Shown: positions 1 to 9,462, numbered from the stretch's first letter. The stretch: DNA of 64,000 nt from Lacinutrix sp. C3R15 (GCF_018860825.1 NZ_JAHKPZ010000015.1:62001-126000), one strand, 5' to 3'. Notes: generated by a model from the letters alone, not told the origin. Made by a program: numbers and translations.

Positions 1-20
1 CCTCTTTTGAAGGATAAACA

Positions 21-28
21 TATCTTTG
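21..28 (+). promoter_or_regulatory. -7 promoter box of tyrS
   Basis: TATCTTTG matches the Bacteroidota -7 consensus TAnnTTTG and lies 26 bases before the tyrS ATG. No TTG is seen at the usual -33 distance. Confidence 0.6.
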
Positions 29-54
29 CTAGACTTTAGTATAATAAATAAGAA

Positions 55-1362
55 ATGAACTATAATTTAGTAGAAGAATTAACGTGGAGAGGAATGGTAC
101 ATGATATCATGCCAGGAACAGAAGAACAATTAAATAAAGAGATGACCACTGCTTATATTGGTTTTGATCCAACATCAGACTCCTTACATATTGGTAGTTT
201 GGTTCCTATTATTTTATTAATGCATTTAGAAAAAGCAGGACATAAACCAATTGCTTTGGTTGGTGGTGCTACAGGTATGATTGGTGATCCTTCTGGTAAA
301 AGCGATGAGCGTAACCTGCTAGATGAAGCAACTTTAAACCATAATGTTGCAGGAATTAAGCGTGTGTTATCGCGTTTTCTTAATTTTTCTTCGGAAGAAA
401 AAAACGCTCCAATTTTAGTAAACAACTATGATTGGATGAAAACCTTTAGTTTTATAGACTTTGCTCGTGATGTTGGTAAGCGAATTACTGTAAACTATAT
501 GATGGCAAAAGATTCTGTTAAAAAACGTTTGTCTGGCGAAGAAGGAAACGTAGGGATGTCTTTTACAGAGTTTACCTACCAATTAATTCAAGGGTATGAT
601 TTTTATCACTTGTATAAACAACATAACTGTTTATTACAAATGGGAGGAAGCGACCAATGGGGAAACATTACCACAGGAACAGAATTGGTAAGAAGAATGA
701 ACGTTGGTGAAGAAGCAAAAGCCTATGCTATGACTTGTCCTTTAATAACTAAAGCAGATGGGTCTAAATTTGGAAAAAGTGAAGGAGGAAACGTTTGGTT
801 AGATGCAGATAAAACTTCGGTTTATAAATTTTACCAATTTTGGTTAAATACAAGTGATGAAGATGCAGAAAAGTATATTAAAATTTTTACTTTTTTAGAT
901 AAAGATACTATTGATGCTTTAATAGTAGAACACAAACAAATGCCTCACCTACGTATATTACAAAAACGTTTAGCAGAAGAAGTTACTACTTTGGTACATT
1001 CAAAATCAGATTTTGAAAATGCTGAAAAAGCATCTAATATTTTATTTAGCAAGTCTTTTAAAGAAGATATAAATACTTTAGATGAAAATACTTTTTTAGA
1101 TGTTTTTGAAGGTGTACCACAAGCTGAGGTTTCTAAACAAGATATAGAAGCAGGATTAGATATGATTGCTGCACTTGCTGCGCAAACTAACTTTTTGGCT
1201 TCTAATGGTGAAGCTAGAAGAGCTTTAAAAGAAAACTCGGTTTCTGTAAATAAAGAAAAGGTAAAAGAAGATTATAAAATTACAAATCAAGATTTAATTA
1301 ATGATACTTACGTAGTTATTAATAAAGGTAAACGTAATACCTACATTATTAAAGCAGTTTAG
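55..1362 (+). CDS. tyrS: tyrosyl-tRNA synthetase
   Basis: Cytoplasmic class I aminoacyl-tRNA synthetase that charges tRNA-Tyr. The 435-residue length is normal for bacterial TyrS. The class I signature HIGS is at residues 45-48, and the KMSKS-type loop appears as KFGKS at about 238-242. The QWGN segment near 201-204 belongs to the tyrosine-binding site, and the last ~70 residues form an S4-type RNA-binding domain. The ATG at 55 follows a -7 promoter box and there is no Shine-Dalgarno sequence, as is usual in this phylum. It is transcribed alone and ends at a strong hairpin. Confidence 0.97.
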   Translation: MNYNLVEELTWRGMVHDIMPGTEEQLNKEMTTAYIGFDPTSDSLHIGSLVPIILLMHLEKAGHKPIALVGGATGMIGDPSGKSDERNLLDEATLNHNVAGIKRVLSRFLNFSSEEKNAPILVNNYDWMKTFSFIDFARDVGKRITVNYMMAKDSVKKRLSGEEGNVGMSFTEFTYQLIQGYDFYHLYKQHNCLLQMGGSDQWGNITTGTELVRRMNVGEEAKAYAMTCPLITKADGSKFGKSEGGNVWLDADKTSVYKFYQFWLNTSDEDAEKYIKIFTFLDKDTIDALIVEHKQMPHLRILQKRLAEEVTTLVHSKSDFENAEKASNILFSKSFKEDINTLDENTFLDVFEGVPQAEVSKQDIEAGLDMIAALAAQTNFLASNGEARRALKENSVSVNKEKVKEDYKITNQDLINDTYVVINKGKRNTYIIKAV

Positions 1363-1384
1363 TTTATATATTACTTTTTGTTTT

Positions 1385-1420
1385 AAATGCTCCTTACTTT
1401 TATTAAAGTAAGGAGCATTT
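1385..1420 (+). terminator. tyrS terminator
   Basis: A perfect 15-base stem (1385-1399 with 1406-1420) carries a 6-base loop and is followed by a T-rich run, 22 bases after the tyrS stop. Confidence 0.9.
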
Positions 1421-1460
1421 TTCTTTTTATAATAGCATTTGTAGTTTGTAAAAAAATAAA

Positions 1461-1486
1461 AAGCCTGGTTAAAAATAACCAGGCTT
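1461..1486 (-). terminator. terminator facing the YHS/LuxE-like genes
   Basis: A perfect 11-base stem (1461-1471 with 1476-1486) and 4-base loop is followed by a T-run on the minus strand. It lies about 80 bases after the YHS gene stop. Confidence 0.75.
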
Positions 1487-1566
1487 TAAAACTAACCAAT
1501 TAACTAAAAAATTAATCTTTCTTTTTCTAGCATTATTTTAGTCGCTTGTTTATCAAGAAACTTACA

Positions 1567-2007
1567 TTATTTATATTTTATTTTTTCCCAGTTTGTATTT
1601 GCTTTTTCAAGTAATAGGTTTGGGTTTTCATCGTTCCAAAGTTTTAGTGTATTGGTTCCCCAAGCATTATAAAATAGATATAGTTTGTTGTTTATAACTT
1701 GAAATGCTTCAGGATTAATGCCCACTTTTTTAGATTTTAAAGCAATGGCATAAGCACAATAACCACCAAATTGAGGACTGTATTTTTCTGGGTTTTTAAT
1801 AAATGTATTTAAATTTTCTTTAGTAGAAAATAAATAGGTTACACCATTATGTTGTGTTGTGTATGTGTTGTTTCCTTCTAAGGCTTGGTTGTTAAAATAT
1901 GCTACCACATCATAGCCTTCAGCAGCAACCCCTTTATCTGTATTGTAATCTATTTCTTGCGCGTGAATAGTACAAACTGTTATAAAGAATAAGATAAGTG
2001 TTTTCAT
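1567..2007 (-). CDS. secreted YHS-domain protein
   Basis: A 146-residue protein with an N-terminal signal peptide (about residues 1-16, cleaved before a Gln) and a YHS domain over most of the remainder. The YHS signature includes the GYDVVAYF segment and the Gly-Gly-Tyr-Cys motif in the middle. YHS domains are thought to bind metal, and exported versions are common in marine flavobacteria, but no reaction is established. It lies 39 bases after the LuxE-like gene on the same strand and has no clear promoter box, so the two are probably co-transcribed. The function is unknown beyond the family name. Confidence 0.8.
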   Translation of the reverse strand: MKTLILFFITVCTIHAQEIDYNTDKGVAAEGYDVVAYFNNQALEGNNTYTTQHNGVTYLFSTKENLNTFIKNPEKYSPQFGGYCAYAIALKSKKVGINPEAFQVINNKLYLFYNAWGTNTLKLWNDENPNLLLEKANTNWEKIKYK

Positions 2008-2046
2008 ATGTTGCTTTTTTGATAGGTCGAAAAAAACAATATAAAA

Positions 2047-3027
2047 TTACAATACCATTAAATTACAGCCTCTTATGTCGCTATGGTCAAACCTACCAAG
2101 TATTTGAAAAGAACCATCATTGCTTACTTTTCCTAAATCTTGAGTAGCAATAAAAGAGCAAGAATTAACATTTGCTAAATCTATAACATTTATTCCTCCT
2201 GTTTTTCCTGCTGATTGTATGGTTAATGCGTCTTCAATATCACGAGTTACAACTTGCATCCAATTTGGACATTTAAAAACACCATTTCCAGTAGAGTATG
2301 CTTGGCTTAATAATTCGGTCATACCATACTCGCTGTGTATGTTTTGTACGCCAAAACCTTGTTTTAAAATAGCGTGTAATTCTTCTCTTATTAATTCTTT
2401 TCGTCTTCCTTTCATGCCTCCAGTTTCCATAATAATGGTATTGTTTAATTTAAAGGTATGACTTTCTACTAGGTCTAATAATGCAAAAGAAACTCCAATT
2501 AGTAGTACTTTTTCGCCTTGGTTGTCTAAAGTTTCTAATTTGGTTTTTAAATCGGAAAGGTTATTTAAATAAAAACCGCTTTCTGGTTTTTTAGATTTAT
2601 TAATTAAATCGTTAACCATATAGATTAATGAAGAGCCTTCACGTTCTAAATAGTTAGGTAACAAAGCAAGAATGGTATAGTCTTCAATATTACCATAAAA
2701 GTGTTTAAAGCCTTTTAAAAAGCTTTCTTCGTAAATAGAAACATTAGTTACTTGGTGTTTACTTGTAATGCTTCCTGTGGTGCCACTACTGGTAAATGTT
2801 TCTTGAATTTTATCCTTAGTACTTAAAACTTCATGAGTTTTAAAAAATGAAATAGGTAAAAACGGAATGTCTTCAATACGTTTTACATCACTAGGGTGTA
2901 TGTATAACAAATCGCAAAAAGAACGATATATAGCATTGTTTTCAAATTGAAATTTAAAAATTTGTAATGCTACAGTTTTAAAATCTAATTGGGTTTTAAT
3001 ACTAAATATATTGTCTGTGTTAATCAT
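2047..3027 (-). CDS. LuxE-like acyl-protein synthetase / acyltransferase
   Basis: This 326-residue cytoplasmic protein resembles the LuxE family (long-chain-fatty-acid-protein ligase) of the ANL adenylating superfamily. The nucleotide-binding signature TSSGTTGS is at about residues 80-88, followed by a lysine- and histidine-containing segment. A cysteine close to the C-terminus sits where LuxE carries its acyl-accepting Cys, a match made from memory of the family. No lux genes surround it, so bioluminescence is not implied; flavobacteria carry such genes alone. The real substrate is unknown. A TACTTTTG promoter box lies 17 bases upstream of the ATG, which supports the start at 3027. Confidence 0.75.
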   Translation of the reverse strand: MINTDNIFSIKTQLDFKTVALQIFKFQFENNAIYRSFCDLLYIHPSDVKRIEDIPFLPISFFKTHEVLSTKDKIQETFTSSGTTGSITSKHQVTNVSIYEESFLKGFKHFYGNIEDYTILALLPNYLEREGSSLIYMVNDLINKSKKPESGFYLNNLSDLKTKLETLDNQGEKVLLIGVSFALLDLVESHTFKLNNTIIMETGGMKGRRKELIREELHAILKQGFGVQNIHSEYGMTELLSQAYSTGNGVFKCPNWMQVVTRDIEDALTIQSAGKTGGINVIDLANVNSCSFIATQDLGKVSNDGSFQILGRFDHSDIRGCNLMVL

Positions 3028-3044
3028 GACTTTTTAATGAAGAA

Positions 3045-3052
3045 CAAAAGTA
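3045..3052 (-). promoter_or_regulatory. -7 promoter box of the LuxE-like gene
   Basis: TACTTTTG on the minus strand fits TAnnTTTG and lies 17 bases before the ATG at 3027. Confidence 0.5.
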
Positions 3053-3062
3053 TGTAAAATAA

Positions 3063-3093
3063 AAAAGCGTTACTCTATAGAGCAACGCTTTTT
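3063..3093. terminator. hairpin terminator after the lamin-tail T9SS gene
   Basis: The GCGTT/AACGC stem is extended by CTCT/AGAG and is A-rich on one side and T-rich on the other, so it could act in both directions. It lies 19 bases after the minus-strand T9SS gene and just upstream of the LuxE-like gene promoter, separating the two units. Confidence 0.75.
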
Positions 3094-3112
3094 ATATACT
3101 AAAAAAAGGAAA

Positions 3113-3904
3113 TTATTTAATTACTAATTTTTTAGTAGTGCTATTTCCGTTTTGTGTTAATTTTAAAATGTAAACTCCAGCAGTTAAATTAGAAACATTT
3201 AAAGTTTGGTTTGCTACGTTTTGAGCCAATACTTGTTTACCTAAAACATCAAAAACAGAAACTTGAAGAGCTTGGTTGTTGTTTGTTTTAATAGTAACTG
3301 TTCCGTTTGTTACAGGGTTTGGGTATACAAAGAATGTCGTTCTTTCTAATAGGTTTGTTCCTAAAGTAAAACCTTGATTTGAATTAAGTGATCCAAATGA
3401 GCTAGTTGAAGGGGAACTCCAAGTAAAGTCTCCATAAGTAGTACCAGAACCAATAAGTTGTAAAGAGCTTCCAACAGGGGTTGAGCTTGTTTCCGAAACA
3501 CCTATATCTGTAGAAGTCATTTCTTCAGCAGTCCCCTCATTAATTGTTATTACTCCTTCGTAACTTAAAAATTGAATTATAGTATCTGTATTATCTACTA
3601 GAGCTAATCCATCAGGTGCACCATTTTGAATTCCAGCTTTAAAAAAAGCTAGTGTTCCATAACCCATACCTTCATTTGGAATTATTCCAGATAATGTAAC
3701 AGTGTCATACTCGCTTGAATTACTACCATTGTAAAGGACAACTTCCCACCCAGATAAATCTGTTCCAGCAGGACCTGCTATTTCAAACCCTTCGCCTGTA
3801 TCGCTTCCAGTATTGTCATAATGCAATTCGTTAATGAAAACATTTTGAGCAGCTAGGCTTGTTGTAATTAATAGTGTTAATAATAAAAAGTAGATTTTTT
3901 TCAT
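3113..3904 (-). CDS. T9SS-exported lamin-tail-domain protein
   Basis: This 263-residue secreted protein has a signal peptide at 1-19. A lamin-tail (LTD) type domain spans roughly 20-150, opening with FINELHYDN and containing the FEIAGPAGTDLSGW strand. The type A T9SS sorting domain covers about 188-263, with the YPNP motif, a LGKQV core and a terminal KKLVIK. LTD modules are often attached to secreted nucleases and other exoenzymes, but no catalytic domain is present here, so it may be a surface adhesin or structural protein. It ends at its own terminator and is followed by two further T9SS genes with a very similar C-terminus. Confidence 0.8.
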   Translation of the reverse strand: MKKIYFLLLTLLITTSLAAQNVFINELHYDNTGSDTGEGFEIAGPAGTDLSGWEVVLYNGSNSSEYDTVTLSGIIPNEGMGYGTLAFFKAGIQNGAPDGLALVDNTDTIIQFLSYEGVITINEGTAEEMTSTDIGVSETSSTPVGSSLQLIGSGTTYGDFTWSSPSTSSFGSLNSNQGFTLGTNLLERTTFFVYPNPVTNGTVTIKTNNNQALQVSVFDVLGKQVLAQNVANQTLNVSNLTAGVYILKLTQNGNSTTKKLVIK

Positions 3905-3993
3905 AATAAATAATTGAATTTAGTGATTGTTATGCCATTTAATAAATAATAATACGCAGCTTTTTAAGTTGTTTTATCAAATATATTATAAAA

Positions 3994-4025
3994 AAAAGGA
4001 TTGGTGTATTACAACCAATCCTTTT
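3994..4025 (-). terminator. terminator of the 521-aa T9SS gene
   Basis: An 11-base stem (AAAAGGATTGG with CCAATCCTTTT) with an inner TGT/ACA helix is followed by a T-run on the minus strand, 21 bases after the stop codon at 4047. Confidence 0.85.
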
Positions 4026-4044
4026 AACAATAACTTATTATCTA

Positions 4045-4262
4045 TGTTATTTAATTACTAATCTTTTAGTAGAAACGTTTCCGTTTTGAGAAATCTTTAA
4101 AATGTATACACCGCTATTTAAAGAAGCAACGTTTAAAGTGTTGTTAGTTACTGTTTGGTTAAATACTTGTTTTCCAAGAATATCAAAAACAGTAACAGAA
4201 ATAGCTTCGTTAAATTTACTTGTAATATTTACTAAACCGTTTGTAGTTGGGTTAGGGTATAT
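4045..4262 (-). repeat. direct repeat, copy 1: T9SS sorting-domain DNA
   Basis: This 3' end of the 521-aa T9SS gene is closely similar in DNA to 5813-6033. It includes a stretch of 50 identical bases (4111-4160 matches 5875-5924), so the two sorting-domain coding regions are recently duplicated or kept alike by gene conversion. Confidence 0.8.
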
Positions 4263-5612
4263 TGAAAACACATCAGCAGTTGTTTCTGTAGTAGATAGTG
4301 TTGAGCAGTCTGCTGCAGTTCTAGTACCTAATACAGGGCAAGCGCCATAAGTTGCTAATTGTACATTCGATATTTGCCAATCAGAGTATCCGTCTGCACC
4401 ATCATCAAGGTATTGTATACCAATATAAAAGGCTGTTCCTGTTGCTGCAGATAGGTCCACTTCAATGGCACCTTCATCGCTACCTGTTAATGTTTGAGCA
4501 TTGGTCCATGCAGTGTTAGAAGGACAACCATCATAATTACTTGTATAGTTTATTGCTAAAGGAGTATCGCTATAGTTTTCATAAGCATCAAACTGTAATA
4601 GTAATCCAGAAACTGCAGAAATGTCAAGAGGTCCAAAAACTAACCATCCGTTTACAGCTTCTTCACAACCAGAACCACAGTAACCGTTTGCAGAATATAC
4701 ACCGCTGTTTTCTTCCCATACAGTACTAGTTTCAGCATTAAATATTTCAAATTTTTCTGTACCATTACTTATATCAAAACAAGTGTTTAAACTAGGGTCA
4801 CATTGGTTAGCAGGTACAATACCAGATGCAATAATTGCAGCACAGTCACCACCAGTTAGGTTGATGTCCCAACTATCTCCTTCAGATAACCCTGTAATAG
4901 TAATTGTACCGTTTTCAATAATTGCAGGATTATCACCTCCAATAGTACCTGTAGATGTCGTTGTAACATCTGTTATGGCTGCATCTATTCCAGAATATGG
5001 TATGTTAATGATTACGCTATCGTTATTATCTCCAATAGTATTTGTACTACAAGTATAAGTAGTTGTGCCATAAGTTATGCCACAGTTACTGCTAAATCCT
5101 GACCAAGTAAAGTTGTCTATTATAATTCTTTCTGTAGTACCGTTAGATTTAAATCTAATCAAAATATTATCATTAGGATTAGCAATAGTAGCCCCAAAGC
5201 TAACATACTCGTTATCATTGTTTAAAGAGGTATTGTTTATGGTTGCAACTTGTACCCATGAAGTACCTGCATTAACAGAGTATTCTAATGCGAAATCTGG
5301 AGAAGGACTATTGTCCCAAGCTCTAACTTGTACTGAAAAAGCATCTACACCACCAGATGCTATTGTTGCAGTTAATTCTGAACTAGAATTGTTTTGTAGT
5401 CTAGAAGCATATCCAGAACCACCATATGCATTTGAGCCTGATTCACGTAGGTTGTTTACGCTTGTGAAAGAGAATAACCCTTCTTCATAAGTTTTATCAG
5501 AATAACCTGATCCTCCATTTAACCAATTAGCTGCATCATCAAAGTCAATAGTGGTTTGTGCCGAAGCGCTTAAAGCAGTCATTGCAATAAGCAATAAGTA
5601 AATTTTTTTCAT
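4047..5612 (-). CDS. T9SS-exported multidomain surface protein
   Basis: This 521-residue protein has a signal peptide (1-18) and a C-terminal type A T9SS sorting domain (about 445-521). Between them are two beta-sandwich-like regions, about residues 20-175 and 285-425. Both are rich in aromatic and Asp/Asn residues and resemble the choice-of-anchor/jelly-roll modules of extracellular flavobacterial proteins. The middle (175-280) looks like an Ig-like spacer. No catalytic motif was recognised. The sorting-domain DNA is nearly identical to that of the gene at 5811-7484. A likely role is surface binding or adhesion. Confidence 0.75.
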   Translation of the reverse strand: MKKIYLLLIAMTALSASAQTTIDFDDAANWLNGGSGYSDKTYEEGLFSFTSVNNLRESGSNAYGGSGYASRLQNNSSSELTATIASGGVDAFSVQVRAWDNSPSPDFALEYSVNAGTSWVQVATINNTSLNNDNEYVSFGATIANPNDNILIRFKSNGTTERIIIDNFTWSGFSSNCGITYGTTTYTCSTNTIGDNNDSVIINIPYSGIDAAITDVTTTSTGTIGGDNPAIIENGTITITGLSEGDSWDINLTGGDCAAIIASGIVPANQCDPSLNTCFDISNGTEKFEIFNAETSTVWEENSGVYSANGYCGSGCEEAVNGWLVFGPLDISAVSGLLLQFDAYENYSDTPLAINYTSNYDGCPSNTAWTNAQTLTGSDEGAIEVDLSAATGTAFYIGIQYLDDGADGYSDWQISNVQLATYGACPVLGTRTAADCSTLSTTETTADVFSIYPNPTTNGLVNITSKFNEAISVTVFDILGKQVFNQTVTNNTLNVASLNSGVYILKISQNGNVSTKRLVIK

Positions 5613-5641
5613 TAATATTTGTTTATATAATTTAAGTTACG

Positions 5642-5649
5642 CAAAAATA
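5642..5649 (-). promoter_or_regulatory. -7 promoter box of the 521-aa T9SS gene
   Basis: TATTTTTG on the minus strand lies 29 bases before the ATG at 5612 and fits TAnnTTTG. Confidence 0.5.
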
Positions 5650-5758
5650 TACTTTTTAAGTAGTTGACAGTCATTAAAAGAGATGTATTTTCTTTCCTTT
5701 TTAAATGATAAAATTCAGGAGACAATTAATTAATGTAATCTTAAAATTGCGCATAAAA

Positions 5759-5786
5759 AAAGCGCTACTTTTTTAAGTAGCGCTTT
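5759..5786 (-). terminator. terminator of the 557-aa T9SS gene
   Basis: A perfect 12-base stem (5759-5770 with 5775-5786), a 4-base loop, and T residues on the minus strand, 24 bases after the stop. Confidence 0.85.
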
Positions 5787-5810
5787 AGGGTATTAAATAT
5801 CTATACCGAA

Positions 5811-7484
5811 TTATTTAATCACTAATTTCTTAGTAGAAACATTTCCGTTTTGAGATAATTTTACAATATAAATTCCGCTATTTAAAGAAGCAACGTTTAA
5901 AGTGTTGTTAGTTACTGTTTGGTTGATAACTTGTTTTCCAAGAACATCAAAAACAGCAACAGAAATAGCTTGGTTAGATGTGCTAGAAATATTTACTAAA
6001 CCATTAGTAACAGGGTTAGGGTATACTGCAAAAGTATTTTTGTTAAAATTAGAAGTAGATAAAGTAGTTGGTGTTACCTCTGCCCAAAGAGTACCTATTC
6101 TTAATTCATCCATAACAATTCCTGGAGTTTCTGTTGCAGAATCTTGTCTGATTAAAAACTGAGAAAATGTATTTGCAGTTGAAGAAGAAGCTTCTGTAAT
6201 ATCTGCAGTAGGTTCTGCAGCTCCTAAAGTTGGGTTAAGCCATGCACTAACTTGATCGTTGTCGATATCGTAATTAAAAACTACAAATATTTCATCATCA
6301 ATATTAAAGTCTGTTCCAGAAGTAATTTCTGTTAAAGTACCACCATTACTAATACCTATTTGGTAGGTTGTAGCACCAGTTGGTGAAATCCATAATCTAG
6401 ATGCGTAATCGCCTCCATCGGTTCTTAATACAGCAAAATATCCATCTGTTGCACTAGCGTCTAAACTAGTTACTTTAAGCATAAAAGAAGCATAAATAGT
6501 TCCTGTGCTAGTTGGTGTATACTCAACAACAGGGTCTGCACCACTACCATCAAAAGAAATAGAATTTCCAATACCGTTTAATGTAGAGTAAGACAAACTT
6601 CCTGTTTCTACTAATATATCATCACCAGAAAAATAATTAGTCCAAGGTGTTTGTTCTCCTAAAGTTTCAGAAGCTGTATAATCAAAAGAATCTATAAAAG
6701 GAAGTGTTTGTACTTCAATAATAGTAAAAGTAACCGAAGTAGTTACAGGAGTACTAAGAGAGTTATTACTTGTATCTACTAATTCTAGATTTACAGTATG
6801 AGATCCGGCAGCAAGACCTGTTAAAGCAATAGGTGTTGTGTCTGATTTTATGATGTCAGATCCTCCATCAACAGAATATTTTATATTTCCATCTGCAGGT
6901 ATGTCAAAATTTTGAACACTTAATTCCACATCTACATCTGTGGTATAAATATTAGAACCATCTGTAGGAGCAGTAACTGCAATTCCAGGAGTAGATTGTG
7001 CTACAATTTGAAAATTGTCTACAATAATAAAAGAGGAGTCTGTAAATCCTGCAGCATCATAAAAACGTAAACCAAAATCAGCGTCTCCAGTGGTAGTAGC
7101 ATTATACACATAACTTAATGTTTGCCATTCACCTACTAGAGTTTCATCAGAATATCCTTGGTATCCATCTGCATATAATCTAGCTTGACTTAAAGCATCC
7201 ACTTGATAAATCTGTACAGATACATCGTACGCTACACCAGCTACAACTGGTACAGCTTGTCTAAAATCTGTATTCCCTTGTGTTCCTGTTGTAACTTCAA
7301 AGTTTACAGCAGAAGTTCCTTCAGCAACCGTAATTGTTTCTTGTGTTATTGTAGTACCTGACTCAGAAGTCCATGAGTCTACAACACCAGCTGTCCAACT
7401 TTCAAAATCGCCATTAACAGCAATGTTTTGCCCAAAAGATGCGCTAGCAATTAAAGTAAATAATAAAAAGTAAATTTTTCTCAT
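5811..7484 (-). CDS. T9SS-exported protein with CBM-like, Ig-like and LamG-like modules
   Basis: A 557-residue extracellular protein. After a signal peptide (1-18), residues about 20-165 form a carbohydrate-binding-module-like domain starting at NGDFESW. Residues about 170-255 form an Ig/Fn3-like domain, and 262-470 a concanavalin/LamG-like beta-sandwich. A type A T9SS sorting domain occupies about 480-557. No enzyme active site is apparent, so a glycan-binding or adhesive surface protein is the best guess. It has its own promoter box and terminator and is therefore a single-gene unit, the third T9SS gene in a row. Confidence 0.78.
   Translation of the reverse strand: MRKIYFLLFTLIASASFGQNIAVNGDFESWTAGVVDSWTSESGTTITQETITVAEGTSAVNFEVTTGTQGNTDFRQAVPVVAGVAYDVSVQIYQVDALSQARLYADGYQGYSDETLVGEWQTLSYVYNATTTGDADFGLRFYDAAGFTDSSFIIVDNFQIVAQSTPGIAVTAPTDGSNIYTTDVDVELSVQNFDIPADGNIKYSVDGGSDIIKSDTTPIALTGLAAGSHTVNLELVDTSNNSLSTPVTTSVTFTIIEVQTLPFIDSFDYTASETLGEQTPWTNYFSGDDILVETGSLSYSTLNGIGNSISFDGSGADPVVEYTPTSTGTIYASFMLKVTSLDASATDGYFAVLRTDGGDYASRLWISPTGATTYQIGISNGGTLTEITSGTDFNIDDEIFVVFNYDIDNDQVSAWLNPTLGAAEPTADITEASSSTANTFSQFLIRQDSATETPGIVMDELRIGTLWAEVTPTTLSTSNFNKNTFAVYPNPVTNGLVNISSTSNQAISVAVFDVLGKQVINQTVTNNTLNVASLNSGIYIVKLSQNGNVSTKKLVIK
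5813..6033 (-). repeat. direct repeat, copy 2: T9SS sorting-domain DNA
   Basis: Partner of the repeat at 4045-4262. The longest identical run is 50 bases (5875-5924). Confidence 0.8.
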
Positions 7485-7509
7485 AATAGTATAGTTTATT
7501 TATAATATA

Positions 7510-7517
7510 CAAATATA
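7510..7517 (-). promoter_or_regulatory. -7 promoter box of the 557-aa T9SS gene
   Basis: TATATTTG on the minus strand lies 25 bases before the ATG at 7484. Confidence 0.55.
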
Positions 7518-7735
7518 ATGAGAAATTTGGCTATTAGCCATAGGAAAATATATTTATTCACAGTAAGATAACATTATCTATCTGCTTATGTATTAGAATT
7601 ATACTTTGTAATACCTATTTTAAAGGATATAAACTTGTTAGGTGAATTCTTATGTTATTATAATGTTATTTGTATCTTTAAACCTGTGCATCTTTGTGAT
7701 TAATTTTATCTTTACATTAACTTTACTTTAAATAC

Positions 7736-8419
7736 ATGAAGAAGAAAGATATTAAAATATTATTGGTTGATGATGAACCAGACATTCTTGAAATTGTTGG
7801 GTATAATTTAACCACAGAAGGATACCAGGTTATTACCGCAGAAAATGGTATACAAGCAGTAAAAAAAGCTAAAAAAGAAAAACCACAACTTATTATTTTA
7901 GATGTAATGATGCCAGAAATGGATGGTATTGAAGCATGTGAACAAATTAGAAAAATAGATAGTTTAGATAAAACTATAATTACCTTTTTAACTGCTAGAG
8001 GCGAAGATTATTCACAAGTAGCAGGGTTTGATGCTGGAGCAGATGATTATATAACAAAGCCTATAAAACCAAAAGTTTTAGTAAGTAAAGTAAAAGCTTT
8101 ATTAAGACGCTTTAAAGATGAAGAACTAAGTGAAAATATTGTTAAAATAGGTAGTCTTGTTATTAATAGAGATGAATATAAAATAGAGCTTAAAGGAGAA
8201 GAAATTATTTTACCAAGAAAAGAATTTGAGTTATTGTCTTTATTGGCATCTAAACCCGGAAAAGTTTTTAAAAGAGAAGATATTCTAGATAAAGTTTGGG
8301 GAAATGAAGTGGTAGTTGGCGGAAGAACAATAGATGTGCATATAAGAAAACTAAGAGAAAAAATTGGCGATGATTACTTTAAAACCGTTAAAGGTGTTGG
8401 CTATAAGTTTGTAGAATAA
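7736..8419 (+). CDS. OmpR/PhoB-family response regulator
   Basis: A 227-residue two-component response regulator. The receiver domain (1-120) has the acidic pair Asp12-Asp13, the phospho-acceptor Asp56 (ILDVMMPEMDG), a conserved Thr in FLTARG and a Lys in TKPIKP. The winged-helix DNA-binding domain (about 130-227) ends with the typical GVGYKF segment. The stop codon shares its last base with the start of the histidine kinase gene (TAATG), so the two are translationally coupled. It resembles PhoB/RprY-type regulators; its target genes cannot be read from the sequence. Confidence 0.93.
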   Translation: MKKKDIKILLVDDEPDILEIVGYNLTTEGYQVITAENGIQAVKKAKKEKPQLIILDVMMPEMDGIEACEQIRKIDSLDKTIITFLTARGEDYSQVAGFDAGADDYITKPIKPKVLVSKVKALLRRFKDEELSENIVKIGSLVINRDEYKIELKGEEIILPRKEFELLSLLASKPGKVFKREDILDKVWGNEVVVGGRTIDVHIRKLREKIGDDYFKTVKGVGYKFVE

Positions 8420-9462
8420 TGCAAAGAAAATTAAAAAAAACGTACAAGTTTGCTTTTAAAACAGCATTATACATCACTTGTTTTTTAACGCTCTTAATGG
8501 GTGTTTTTTTATATAAATTTTATACTCTAGATTGGGTGCAATTTATATACATAGCAATCACTTGTTTTGTATCTTCATTTATTATTATTCAATATCGAGT
8601 AGAGCAATTTATTTATAAAAGAGTAAAAAAAGTATATGATGAACTTACGCTTTTAGAGTCTTCTACATTAAAAAAAGAAAGAATTACTACAGATATGGCA
8701 ACGCTTACTAAAGAAATAGATAAGTATGCTAAAGACCGTAAGTTAGAAATAGAAATGTTAAAAGTACGTGAGGAATACAGAAAAGAATTTCTTGGTAATG
8801 TATCTCACGAGCTTAAAACTCCTTTGTTTACTGTGCAAGGTTATATTTTAACTCTATTAGATGGTGCTATAAAAGACAAAAATGTACGTGAAAAATATTT
8901 AAATAATGCTAATAAAGGTGTAGATAGACTTATTTATATTGTTAGAGATTTAGATATGATTACCAAATTAGAAATTGGTGATTTAAGTTTAAATATTGAG
9001 ACTTTTGATATTGTAGAATTAATAAAAAGTGTTTTTGAGCTTTTTGAAATGAAAGCAACAAAAAAGCACATTACCTTAACTTTTGATATAGAATATAAAG
9101 AGCCTATTTATGTTGTAGCAGATAAAGAACGTATACAACAAGTATTAACTAACCTTATAGTGAATTCTATTAAATACGGAAGACAACAGGGTACCACAGA
9201 AGTTAGTATAGAAAACCTTATTAAAAATAAAATTATTATTCGCGTAACAGATAATGGCGAAGGCATAGAAAAAAAACACATACCAAGATTATTTGAACGT
9301 TTTTACAGAGTAGATAAAAGTGGTTCGCGAAAAGAAGGTGGTTCCGGATTAGGTTTAGCAATAGTAAAACATATTATTGAAGCACATGATGAAAAAATTT
9401 ATATAGAAAGTGAATTTGAAGTAGGAAGTGAGTTTTCTTTTACTCTAGAAAAGGCTAAATAA
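8419..9462 (+). CDS. PhoR-like sensor histidine kinase
   Basis: This 347-residue inner-membrane kinase has two N-terminal membrane helices (about 11-35 and 41-58) joined by only a few residues, so it has almost no periplasmic sensor and no PAS domain. The HisKA domain contains the phospho-acceptor His130 in NVSHELKTP. The ATPase domain has the N box (NLIVNSIKYG), G1 (DNGEGI), F box (FERFYRVD) and G2 (GSGLGL). It is coupled by overlap to the preceding regulator gene. Its 3' end overlaps the convergent glycosyltransferase gene by 18 bases. The short sensor region suggests it reads a membrane signal or a partner protein. Confidence 0.93.
   Translation: MQRKLKKTYKFAFKTALYITCFLTLLMGVFLYKFYTLDWVQFIYIAITCFVSSFIIIQYRVEQFIYKRVKKVYDELTLLESSTLKKERITTDMATLTKEIDKYAKDRKLEIEMLKVREEYRKEFLGNVSHELKTPLFTVQGYILTLLDGAIKDKNVREKYLNNANKGVDRLIYIVRDLDMITKLEIGDLSLNIETFDIVELIKSVFELFEMKATKKHITLTFDIEYKEPIYVVADKERIQQVLTNLIVNSIKYGRQQGTTEVSIENLIKNKIIIRVTDNGEGIEKKHIPRLFERFYRVDKSGSRKEGGSGLGLAIVKHIIEAHDEKIYIESEFEVGSEFSFTLEKAK

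Noticed and set aside
2047-3027. A bioluminescence (lux) operon suggested by the LuxE-like gene
   Set aside because: No luxA, luxB, luxC or luxD is present; single LuxE-like genes occur in non-luminous bacteria.
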